This document shows positions 1 through 5,106 of a stretch of DNA of 5,106 nt, one piece after another. Origin of the DNA: Candidatus Eiseniibacteriota bacterium (GTDB lineage Bacteria; Arandabacterota; Arandabacteria; Arandabacterales; Arandabacteraceae). The first letter of the stretch is position 1. Each line of letters begins with the position of its first letter. The notes beneath the pieces were generated by a model. That model saw only the letters and a program-made list of their open reading frames with translations. It searched no databases and was not told the origin of the DNA. The stretch covers positions 1 to 5,106 of the forward strand of contig JAUVJV010000206.1 in the NCBI GenBank assembly GCA_030592245.1, in the 5' to 3' direction. A program made the position numbers and the translations under genes.

Positions 1-36
1 AGGAATGGCAGCCACGAATTGACTCCGTCACCTTCC

Positions 37-50
37 GTGCCTGCTGGCAC
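37..50. repeat. small inverted repeat, GTGCC-TGCT-GGCAC
   Basis: A perfect 5-bp stem (37-41 with 46-50) closes a 4-nt loop. It lies in the gene-poor left end, about 140 nt before the cupin start. There is no T-run after it, so it is not a canonical intrinsic terminator. A stem this short can occur by chance; it is listed only as visible structure. Confidence 0.25.
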
Positions 51-130
51 CTTGTCTATGACAGGTTGGAGATGAAACGACTTCGAAGGGGGCGACTGGC
101 ACGGCATGAAATAGGCGGCGGCTCGGATAC

Positions 131-153
131 CCTGAGTCGGCTGTGGACTCAGG
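131..153. promoter_or_regulatory. 8-bp perfect hairpin/dyad upstream of the cupin gene
   Basis: CCTGAGTC (131-138) and GACTCAGG (146-153) are exact reverse complements around a 7-nt spacer, GGCTGTG. The dyad ends 40 nt before the cupin start codon and 25 nt before its ribosome binding site. No T-tract follows, so a Rho-independent terminator for an upstream gene is unlikely. It could be a protein-binding dyad or a structured 5' leader. Which of these applies, if either, cannot be read from the sequence. Confidence 0.4.
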
Positions 154-192
154 CAGCGCTTAACTCAACTCCCAGGTGGAGGTTTTTCACTC

Positions 193-612
193 ATGTCGGA
201 TACTAACCCCGGGGACCAGGAAATCAAGGTCGCAGAACCACGCACCTTCCCAAGGATATATGAGGATGCAGAGGGTAACTCCCATTTCGGTGAAGCGGAA
301 CTCGACTTCAAGCTCCTCGATTACGCGCCTCCCGCGGCCCCGATCTCCGTATCGCAGGTATTGAAAGTTAAGAACTTGACCTTCATCTCGAGTCCGGCAG
401 GCTGGTTCGGCGATTGGCATCCCGCACCTTGCAGGCAGTTGATCTTCGTACTCGTTGGCGAGCTGGAGACTGAGGTCTCTGACGGTGAAAAACTGCTCCT
501 CCGTCCAGGGGATTTTATTCTCGTTGAGGACACCAACGGCAAGGGGCACAAGTCCCGGGTGGTGGGTAGCATGCGTGGTCTTGCCGCCGCCATCCCCCTG
601 GACGATGAGTGA
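193..612 (+). CDS. small single-domain cupin protein
   Basis: This encodes a 139-residue soluble protein with no signal peptide or membrane segment. The start is ATG 193, with GGAGG at 178-182 ten bases upstream. Residues 60-120 form a cupin barrel core: a GDWHPAP-x-RQ segment (residues 73-82), the VLVGELE turn (86-92), and the second cupin motif with PGD at 105-107 and a GKGH ending in H119. Classical cupins bind a metal with a HxH...E triad in motif 1 and a His in motif 2. Here motif 1 keeps only H76, followed by Pro, and the expected second His and Glu are not apparent, so metal binding is doubtful. Proteins with this WHPAP-RRQ-type motif are usually annotated only as cupin domain proteins; the substrate is unknown. 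The gene stands alone and converges on the minus-strand membrane gene. The fold assignment is fairly sure and no function can be given. Confidence 0.85.
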   Translation: MSDTNPGDQEIKVAEPRTFPRIYEDAEGNSHFGEAELDFKLLDYAPPAAPISVSQVLKVKNLTFISSPAGWFGDWHPAPCRQLIFVLVGELETEVSDGEKLLLRPGDFILVEDTNGKGHKSRVVGSMRGLAAAIPLDDE

Positions 613-636
613 GCCTTCCGGCCTGGTGCCGGGTTG

Positions 637-909
637 CTACCGGCCTGGCCTTGAACGCCAGGGAAGTGATCAGCTCTATCAGGAAGCCATAAACGATCCC
701 CATCACCATTGAGCCCAGTGCGATCTTGGCATCATCCATCGTGGCGACAACCATCGGAATGCTGCCTATGGCACCGAGCACGATGCCGTGCAGCCACCAC
801 TTGAGCCTCAGGGCGCTGATCCCGATCATGAAACCCGTCAGGGTACGGCTCAGCACGATGTTCCACTTGACCGCGCTCGTCAGCGCTTCACCCGCCTGGG
901 TGTCAGCAT
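637..909 (-). pseudogene. small three-helix membrane protein gene, apparently frameshifted
   Basis: The minus strand has an excellent ribosome binding site (AAAGGAGG, 923-916) six bases before ATG 909-907, but that frame reads only MLTPRRVKR and then TGA at 882-880. A conserved-looking protein continues one frame away from about 883, beginning LTSAVKWN. It has three hydrophobic segments: NIVLSRTLTGFMIGISAL, then WWLHGIVLGAIGSIPMVVATM without its last residues, then a helix containing GIVYGFLIELITSLAF. The conserved part ends near 647. That core frame runs on without a stop to 515, antisense to the end of the cupin gene, giving an Arg/Pro/Cys-rich tail that looks non-coding. TAG at 639-637 is in frame with the ATG, so the start and stop agree and only the middle is shifted, as if one base was lost near 885 and one gained near 645. 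The intact protein would be about 90 residues, an uncharacterised inner-membrane protein. The core frame's only upstream start is TTG 952, without a good ribosome binding site. Either a real pseudogene or two sequence errors would explain this. Confidence 0.6.
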
Positions 910-915
910 GACAAG

Positions 916-923
916 CCTCCTTT
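916..923 (-). promoter_or_regulatory. strong Shine-Dalgarno of the minus-strand membrane gene
   Basis: The minus strand reads AAAGGAGG, followed by the six bases CTTGTC and then ATG. This is the best-matching ribosome binding site in the left half of the window. It fixes the intended start at 909, which is what exposes the frame disagreement with the rest of the gene. Confidence 0.7.
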
Positions 924-1127
924 CCATACTTGGCGTCACATACGGCACTCAATTTACCGGAGCCACGCTGAGCTTAAATGGAAGGGTGGAGGGCATTCAG
1001 GCTCAAAATGCTGAGGTCCCCCTGACGGGATCTTGCAGGTCCACTTCAGCCAACGTGTTAGGGTATATGGAATTAGGTCGCTCCGTGAACCTGCTGTTCG
1101 GCACTCTCGAGCGGCATTATATTCTGC
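924..1127. other. intergenic stretch with no supported gene
   Basis: This lies between the start of the minus-strand membrane gene and the tRNA promoter region. Open frames exist on both strands (788-1168 plus, 954-1172 minus). Their translations are rich in Arg, Ser and Cys, have no recognisable domain, and their starts lack good ribosome binding sites. The stretch must carry the promoter of the minus-strand gene. A TAAATT hexamer (minus strand, about 957-952) could be a -10 box, but no convincing -35 stands at the proper distance. A weak GCATT/AATGC dyad near 993-1011 is the only other structure seen. Confidence 0.5.
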
Positions 1128-1156
1128 TTGACGTGATTGTCGCACTCTGTTACGTT
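1128..1156 (+). promoter_or_regulatory. candidate sigma70-type promoter for the tRNA and operon
   Basis: TTGACG (1128-1133, five of six matches to TTGACA) is separated by exactly 17 bases from TACGTT (1151-1156). The latter fits the relaxed TAnnnT form of the -10 box, with three of six matches to TATAAT. Transcription would begin near 1163, about 40 nt before the mature tRNA. It is the only paired hexamer at good spacing that I found just upstream of the tRNA. The weak -10 keeps confidence moderate. Confidence 0.4.
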
Positions 1157-1204
1157 TGCAGGAGTTAGCCAAATGTCGAGTTAGAGCTTATTCGGAGACT
1201 TGGA

Positions 1205-1279
1205 GCGGGCATAACTCAGTGGTAGAGTATCAGCTTCCCAAGCTGAGGGTCGGGGGTTCGAATCCCCTTGCCCGCTCCA
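1205..1279 (+). tRNA. tRNA-Gly, anticodon CCC, CCA end encoded
   Basis: A full 75-nt cloverleaf can be folded by eye. The acceptor stem is GCGGGCA (1205-1211) with TGCCCGC (1269-1275). The D stem is ACTC/GAGT with the GG of the D loop. The anticodon stem is TCAGC/GCTGA around the loop TTCCCAA, with anticodon CCC at 1237-1239. The variable loop is GGGTC. The T stem GGGGG/CCCCT (one G-T pair) encloses TTCGAAT. The discriminator is T1276 and CCA is encoded at 1277-1279. CCC reads the glycine codon GGG, and the TTCCCAA loop matches the known bacterial Gly(CCC) isoacceptor. TGGA at 1201-1204 is complementary to TCCA at 1276-1279, so the precursor can extend the acceptor stem to 11 bp. No terminator follows; the next gene's ribosome binding site begins 14 nt after the CCA, implying co-transcription. 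Confidence 0.96.
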
Positions 1280-1292
1280 GTATCTTGACTGC

Positions 1293-1300
1293 AGGGAGGT
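1293..1300 (+). promoter_or_regulatory. ribosome binding site deciding a TTG start
   Basis: AGGGAGGT lies 4 nt before TTG 1305. No ATG or GTG lies near it in frame; the next in-frame GTG is about 70 nt downstream and would cut into the PDZ domain. This supports TTG as the start. The site falls in the 25-nt gap after the tRNA, so RNase cleavage at the tRNA 3' end would leave an mRNA with a very short leader. Confidence 0.6.
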
Positions 1301-1304
1301 CTGT

Positions 1305-2639
1305 TTGGTAGCCCTGAAGGTATCCAGGAAAAGCGCGGGGACCAGGACCTCCAAAGGGGTCAAGGTAAGTCATGTGAGGTCGGCCTCGCCCGCCGCCAAG
1401 GCAGGACTTGAGGCCGATGACATCATAGCTGAAGTCAACGGCAAGAAGGTCACTGATTTCCTCGACATCTTCGTCGCAGCTTTTGAGGATTGCCTCGCGC
1501 TCAAGGTGCGCCGCGCAGGCAAGGAGAAGAACCTTGAGGTAAAGCGCGTAAAGGGGCAGAGCCTCGGAGCTGAACTCGAGGCGGGCAAGCCCACGGTCTG
1601 CAATAACAATTGCGTGTTCTGCTTCGTGGATCAGATGCCGCGGGGCTTGAGACAAGGCCTTTACCTTAAGGATGAGGACTACCGCTTCTCCTTCTTACAC
1701 GGCAACTACCTCACCCTGACCAATCTCTCGCCCAAGGATGAGAAACGCATCATCGACATGCACCTCTGGCCCCTTTATGTCTCGGTGCATTCGACAGACG
1801 AAGACGTGCGGGCAAGGCTGATGGGGAAGAAACCCGGGGAAGACGTCATTTCGATTCTCGACCGCCTGGGAAGCGAGGGGATCGGGTTCCACACGCAGGT
1901 CGTGGTGGTCCCCGGGATGAACGATGGCGTGAAGCTCGGACGGACCCTGGCGGACCTCTGCTCCCGTCATGACTTCATCCTGTCGGTCAGCGTGGTCCCG
2001 GTGGGGCTTACATGCCACAGGGAAGGGCTGCCGCCCTTGAAGATGGTGAATTCAGCTCTTGCCGGGGAGATCGTCGCCGTGATCCAGAAGTTCCAGGACG
2101 AGATGCGCCGGGCAACCTGGCGGGGCGTGGTCTATGCTGCGGACGAGCTCTTCCTTCTCGCCGGATTGGATATACCACCAGGTTCCTACTACGATGACTA
2201 TCCCCAGACCGACAACGGTGTGGGGCTGATGCGCATGCTGCTTGACAGTGCAGAGGGGCTCCGGCTCCCGGCGGCGCTTAAGGGTAAGAAGATGGCATTT
2301 GTGACCGGCGCGCTTGCCGCGCCCCATATCGAGAAGATCACCTCCACGCTATCTAAGCGGGGACTCAAGGTGGATGTGATAGCCGCCGCAAACAGGCTGT
2401 TCGGACCCATGGTCACGGTGAGCGGACTTCTCTCGGGCAAGGATATGCTGGACGCCTTGCCGGACGCGAGCGAATACGATGCCGTGGTACTGCCACCTAA
2501 TGTGCTTAATGCAGACGGTGTTACCCTGGATGACATGACCATCAAGGATATGAGCGACAGGCTTGGACTCCCCGTGCTAGTGGGTGATTATGATTTCAAG
2601 GAAACCCTTAAGAGGCTTAAGAATGAGCTCACAGGATAA
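1305..2639 (+). CDS. PDZ-radical SAM-DUF512 protein (TIGR03279-like)
   Basis: This encodes 444 residues, starting at TTG 1305 behind AGGGAGGT. Residues about 18-85 form a PDZ-like domain with the SPAAKAGLEADDII signature (28-41). A radical SAM cluster motif follows, C99-x3-C103-x2-C106, continuing FVDQMPRGLR. The conserved DYRFSFLHGNYLTLTNL block (125-141) and VVPGMNDG (201-208) come next. From about residue 220 there is a DUF512 region with SVVPVGLT (229-236), AADELFLLAG (278-287), the YYDDYPQTDNGVG block (295-307) and a C-terminal LDDMT (408-412). Order and length match the family described as putative radical SAM/DUF512 Fe-S proteins. By family knowledge a 4Fe-4S cluster should cleave S-adenosylmethionine; the substrate is not known to me. 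No signal peptide or membrane helix is visible. It is the first protein gene after the tRNA, and its last 17 bases overlap der, so the two are probably translationally coupled. Confidence 0.93.
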   Translation: MVALKVSRKSAGTRTSKGVKVSHVRSASPAAKAGLEADDIIAEVNGKKVTDFLDIFVAAFEDCLALKVRRAGKEKNLEVKRVKGQSLGAELEAGKPTVCNNNCVFCFVDQMPRGLRQGLYLKDEDYRFSFLHGNYLTLTNLSPKDEKRIIDMHLWPLYVSVHSTDEDVRARLMGKKPGEDVISILDRLGSEGIGFHTQVVVVPGMNDGVKLGRTLADLCSRHDFILSVSVVPVGLTCHREGLPPLKMVNSALAGEIVAVIQKFQDEMRRATWRGVVYAADELFLLAGLDIPPGSYYDDYPQTDNGVGLMRMLLDSAEGLRLPAALKGKKMAFVTGALAAPHIEKITSTLSKRGLKVDVIAAANRLFGPMVTVSGLLSGKDMLDALPDASEYDAVVLPPNVLNADGVTLDDMTIKDMSDRLGLPVLVGDYDFKETLKRLKNELTG

Positions 2640-3999
2640 GCAGATAGATACAGGCTCCGATGGCGCGAAGCCGGCTCCAACCAGGCGGTCCCTTTTCAGG
2701 GACCTTCCGATAGTCGCGATAATCGGCCGCCCCAATGTCGGGAAGTCCACGCTCTTTAACCGGATCGTCCGCGGCAGGGTCGCCATCGTGGACGATGAGC
2801 CGGGAGTGACCCGGGACAGGAACTACAGGGAGTCCCACTGGGCGGGCAAACGTTTCTTTGTTGTGGATACGGGCGGCCTGGTACCGGACTCGAAGGACAC
2901 GATCGAGCACCTGATCCGCAAGCAGGTGGAGGCGGCCGTCGATGAGGCCGCGGTCGTGGTATTTGTGGTTGACGCCGCCGCCGGACTCACTCCGCTCGAC
3001 CGGGACATAGCAGACCTTGTGAGGAAATCGGGCAAGCAAATTGTCTTAGTCGCCAACAAGGTGGACTCCAAGCAGGCCCGGGTCTTCGCCAATGAATTCT
3101 ATGCCCTCGGGCTGGGAAACTACATTGAGACATCGGCCGAGCACGGTACCAATAGCGGCGATCTCCTGGATGCCATAATCGCGCTGATCCCCGAGGTCGA
3201 GTCCGATGAGCAGCACGTGGCGGCGATCGCCGTTGTCGGCAAGCCCAATGTCGGCAAGTCATCCCTGGTAAACCGGCTCGCCGGAAGCGACACCATGATA
3301 GTCGATGACATGCCCGGTACCACGCGGGATGCCGTCGACACTTTCGTCGATACCAAGTACGGGGTTGTCAAGCTGGTCGATACGGCAGGCCTCAGGAGGA
3401 AAGCCAGGGCGGACTCGGACCTTGAAAAGCATGCCAACTTGCGCTCGATAAGCGCCATTGATCGCTCAGAGGTGACTATCCTGATGCTGGACGCGGAGAG
3501 CGGCCTCACCAAGCAGGATCTCGCCATCGCCGCCTATGTCGAGCAATCGGGGAAAGGCATGGTGATCGCCTGGAACAAATGGGATCTCCGTGGGAAGGAT
3601 GAACAACTGGATTTCGCCAAGAATGTCCGGGAGAGATTCCGTCACCAGCCCTACATTCCGGTGACTTTCCTGTCCTGTCTCTCGGGTGAGGGCGTCGATG
3701 AGCTCGTGGACAAGTGCTTCCAGGTTCACGCGGCCCGGGACACCCGGATTCCGACCGGGATCCTTAACAGGACTCTCGAGCCGCACATTCGACGCAAGCC
3801 GCCTAGTGGAAAGGGCAGGAGGGCTCCGAGGGTTTACTACCTGGCTCAGTCAGGCACCAAGCCGCCTGCTTTCACCCTGTTTGTCAATGATCCCGACATG
3901 ATCAAAGAGAGCTTTAAGCGCTTTCTCGAGAAGCGCATAAGGGACATCTATCCTTTTGAAGGTACACCGGTTCGGATACGGGTGAGGAAAAGCAAGTAA
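2623..3999 (+). CDS. der: ribosome biogenesis GTPase Der (EngA)
   Basis: Der is a double-GTPase protein needed for maturation of the 50S ribosomal subunit in the cytoplasm. From ATG 2623 the protein has 458 residues. GTPase domain 1 has GRPNVGKS (35-42), DTGG (82-85) and NKVD (145-148). Domain 2 has GKPNVGKS (206-213), PGTTRD, DTAG (253-256) and NKWD (318-321). A C-terminal KH-like domain occupies about 370-458 and ends in a basic tail. ATG 2623 is preferred because AAGAGG stands seven bases upstream; GTG 2584 would add 13 residues but has no ribosome binding site. Even so, about 27 polar residues precede the first GTPase strand, more than in the usual ~435-residue Der, and no in-frame ATG, GTG or TTG lies between 2623 and the first P-loop. 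In domain 2 the G5 position reads SCL rather than the usual SAL. The start lies inside the end of the preceding gene, and plsY follows after one base. Confidence 0.97.
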   Translation: MSSQDKQIDTGSDGAKPAPTRRSLFRDLPIVAIIGRPNVGKSTLFNRIVRGRVAIVDDEPGVTRDRNYRESHWAGKRFFVVDTGGLVPDSKDTIEHLIRKQVEAAVDEAAVVVFVVDAAAGLTPLDRDIADLVRKSGKQIVLVANKVDSKQARVFANEFYALGLGNYIETSAEHGTNSGDLLDAIIALIPEVESDEQHVAAIAVVGKPNVGKSSLVNRLAGSDTMIVDDMPGTTRDAVDTFVDTKYGVVKLVDTAGLRRKARADSDLEKHANLRSISAIDRSEVTILMLDAESGLTKQDLAIAAYVEQSGKGMVIAWNKWDLRGKDEQLDFAKNVRERFRHQPYIPVTFLSCLSGEGVDELVDKCFQVHAARDTRIPTGILNRTLEPHIRRKPPSGKGRRAPRVYYLAQSGTKPPAFTLFVNDPDMIKESFKRFLEKRIRDIYPFEGTPVRIRVRKSK

Positions 4000-4000
4000 G

Positions 4001-4627
4001 ATGCTTCATATTGCGGCCTTAGCGCTTCTGTCTTATCTGGTGGGCTCAATCCCTATTGGTTTCATGCTGGGGAAGGCAAGGGGCGTGGACTTGCGAACCA
4101 TAGGGAGCGGCAATGTTGGAGCAACCAATGTGTATCGTGCCTTCGGTTTCAGAGTTGCCATTTTCGTCTTCATGCTCGATGTGAGCAAGGGCTTTGTAGG
4201 CGCCGCCGTGCTGCCTGCGATATGGACGCCCGAGGCGCTCTCCATCACATGGGTCAGAATGATCTGTGGCATCGCGGCCATCGCGGGTAGCATCGCCAGT
4301 GTGTTCCTCAAGTTCAAGGGAGGAAAGGGTGTTGCCACGGCGGTCGGGGTATTGCTGGGACTCGAGCCTTTCTCGACCATCATAGGCTTAGCCATCTGGG
4401 CTGCGCTCTTCATCCGGTACAGGTACGTATCGCTGGGTTCCATAGTGGGAGCAGTCGCCCTGCCGGTCTTGATTGCGGTCTTTAACCGGAATGGCCTGTT
4501 GCGCTATCCCGTTTTCTACTTCTCCCTGCTGGTGGCATTGATCGTGGTCGTGCGCCACAGGTCCAATATCGGACGGCTTCTCAAGGGAACCGAGAACCGC
4601 ATCGGCGCGGCCGGAGGGGGGAAATAG
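4001..4627 (+). CDS. plsY: acyl-phosphate:glycerol-3-phosphate acyltransferase PlsY
   Basis: PlsY is an integral membrane enzyme that moves an acyl group from acyl-phosphate to position 1 of glycerol 3-phosphate, making lysophosphatidic acid. The 208-residue length is typical. Several hydrophobic helices are evident (about 3-24, 51-73, 85-104, 112-137, 143-161 and 170-184). Motif 1 is GSGNVGATNVYR (35-46), preceded by GSIPIGFMLGK (15-25). Motif 2 is FKGGKGVATA (105-114). Motif 3 is RHRSNIGRLLKGTENR (185-200). In most family members a Gly-His precedes motif 2; here the corresponding stretch reads AGSIASVFLKF (95-105), so the His appears to be Ser. ATG 4001 follows the der stop by one base. The only ribosome-binding-like GAGG is 13 bases upstream, so coupling to der translation is likely. 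The substrate comes from GpsA, encoded next. Confidence 0.96.
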   Translation: MLHIAALALLSYLVGSIPIGFMLGKARGVDLRTIGSGNVGATNVYRAFGFRVAIFVFMLDVSKGFVGAAVLPAIWTPEALSITWVRMICGIAAIAGSIASVFLKFKGGKGVATAVGVLLGLEPFSTIIGLAIWAALFIRYRYVSLGSIVGAVALPVLIAVFNRNGLLRYPVFYFSLLVALIVVVRHRSNIGRLLKGTENRIGAAGGGK

Positions 4628-5106
4628 TGGCGGAGTGGACGAAAGCCAAGGTCGCGGTCCTGGGCGGCGGCAGCTGGGGCACCGCGCTCTCGGTACTGCT
4701 TCACTCGCGGGGTCACCTGGTCAAGGTATGGGAGCTCTATCCCGAACGCGCCAGGGCCATGAGGGAGGCAAGGGAAAATGCCGAGATGCTTCCCGGTATC
4801 AAGATCCCCGATAACATCGTGATCACGTCCGAGATGGACGAGGCCGTGATTACGATGGAGATCGTCACCCTTGTCGTACCTTCCCACGGCTTGAGAGAAA
4901 CCGCCGAGAAGGCCGCCCCCTTCCTCAAGGGAAACGAGATCATAGTGATCGCCACCAAGGGTATAGAAGAGGGGAGCCTTAAGCGCATGTCGGAGGTGGC
5001 CCGGGATGTCACGGGCTTCCCTGAAGACCGGATAGCCGTGCTCGTAGGCCCCAGCCACGCCGAGGAGGTGAGCCGGGGGGTTCCGACCACGGTTGTGTCG
5101 GCTTCG
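4627..5106 (+). CDS. gpsA: NAD(P)H-dependent glycerol-3-phosphate dehydrogenase GpsA, N-terminal part
   Basis: GpsA reduces dihydroxyacetone phosphate to sn-glycerol 3-phosphate, the acceptor used by PlsY. The frame is open from GTG 4627 to the right edge, giving 160 of the usual ~330-340 residues. It begins MAEWTKAKVAVLGGGSWGTA, with the Rossmann dinucleotide-binding G-x-G-x-x-G at 13-18. It continues with LPGIKIP (55-61), VPSHGLR (84-90), TKGIEEG (110-116) and GPSHAEEVSRGVPTTVV (141-157), all strong family signatures. The NAD-binding domain is thus nearly complete, while the helical substrate-binding domain lies outside the window. GTG overlaps the plsY stop by one base (TAGTG). GGAGG at 4613-4617 lies nine bases upstream, so it has its own ribosome binding site as well as possible coupling. 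The truncation is only the window edge. Confidence 0.96.
   Translation, partial: MAEWTKAKVAVLGGGSWGTALSVLLHSRGHLVKVWELYPERARAMREARENAEMLPGIKIPDNIVITSEMDEAVITMEIVTLVVPSHGLRETAEKAAPFLKGNEIIVIATKGIEEGSLKRMSEVARDVTGFPEDRIAVLVGPSHAEEVSRGVPTTVVSAS

Noticed and set aside
52..65. Small dyad TGTC-TAT-GACA resembling a GntR-type operator
   Set aside because: Only four base pairs around a three-base spacer, which does not fit the usual GntR half-site spacing, and no GntR regulator is visible in the window.
106..133. Possible promoter ATGAAA and TACCCT before the cupin gene
   Set aside because: The spacing is 16 and both hexamers match poorly, and the -10 would overlap the dyad at 131-153; not enough to annotate.
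3..206. Frame open from the left edge to TAA 204-206, a possible tail of an upstream plus-strand gene
   Set aside because: Its 67 codons give an Arg/Trp-rich sequence with no recognisable domain, and it would run into the cupin start. Long open frames are common by chance at this base composition.
515..636. Extension of the minus-strand membrane protein frame antisense to the cupin end
   Set aside because: The sequence turns abruptly from hydrophobic helix to Arg/Pro/Cys-rich residues and overlaps a well-supported gene on the other strand; it is more likely a shifted read-through than a real domain.
880..888. Programmed frameshift at CGC-TGA in the membrane gene
   Set aside because: A +1 slip leads to the wrong frame, and there is no slippery heptamer for a -1 slip, so mutation or sequence error is the simpler explanation.
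788..1168. 126-residue plus-strand open frame
   Set aside because: It is antisense to the membrane gene core, has no good ribosome binding site and no domain features.
954..1172. 72-residue minus-strand open frame upstream of the membrane gene
   Set aside because: Its composition is rich in Arg, Ser, Pro and Cys without hydrophobic or domain pattern, and the start has no clear ribosome binding site.
2584..2622. GTG 2584 as the start of der
   Set aside because: It lacks a ribosome binding site and would lengthen an already extended N-terminus; ATG 2623 has AAGAGG at seven bases.

Overview
The window is about 5.1 kb of moderately GC-rich bacterial DNA. From about position 1200 to the right edge it is compact and well conserved; the first 1.2 kb is looser accessory sequence. 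The right part holds a tRNA-Gly(CCC) and then four same-strand genes with almost no spacing: a PDZ/radical SAM/DUF512 protein, the ribosome-assembly GTPase Der (EngA), the acyltransferase PlsY, and the start of glycerol-3-phosphate dehydrogenase GpsA. From general knowledge, this order is familiar in Clostridia-like Firmicutes and in some deep-branching Actinobacteria. The TTG and GTG starts and the tRNA with encoded CCA fit such a lineage. Assignment to a phylum is inference; there is no phylogenetic marker that I could compare here.

Layout. Positions 1-192 hold no recognisable gene, but there is a perfect 8-bp stem (131-153) upstream of a small cupin protein (193-612, +). Facing it on the minus strand is a small three-helix membrane protein (about 909 to 637). 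Its start codon and ribosome binding site are good, but its conserved core lies in another frame, so it looks broken or mis-sequenced. Positions about 924-1127 hold no gene I can support. A sigma70-like promoter candidate (1128-1156) precedes the tRNA (1205-1279). The DUF512 gene starts with TTG only 25 nt after the tRNA, with no terminator between them. It overlaps der by 17 nt, der is separated from plsY by 1 nt, and plsY overlaps gpsA by 1 nt (TAGTG).

How the genes fit together. GpsA makes sn-glycerol 3-phosphate and PlsY acylates it, so these two are consecutive steps at the entry to phospholipid synthesis. Der acts in 50S ribosomal subunit maturation. The radical SAM/DUF512 protein has no established reaction that I know of; its coupling to these housekeeping genes suggests a core role. 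The tRNA is probably transcribed together with the operon, so tRNA 3' processing would shape the 5' end of the mRNA.

I do not see a defence system, mobile element, CRISPR array or other clearly novel system. The points most worth a second look are the in-frame start and stop that bracket a shifted core in the minus-strand membrane gene, the tRNA-led operon, the replaced Gly-His motif in PlsY, and the degenerate metal site of the cupin.
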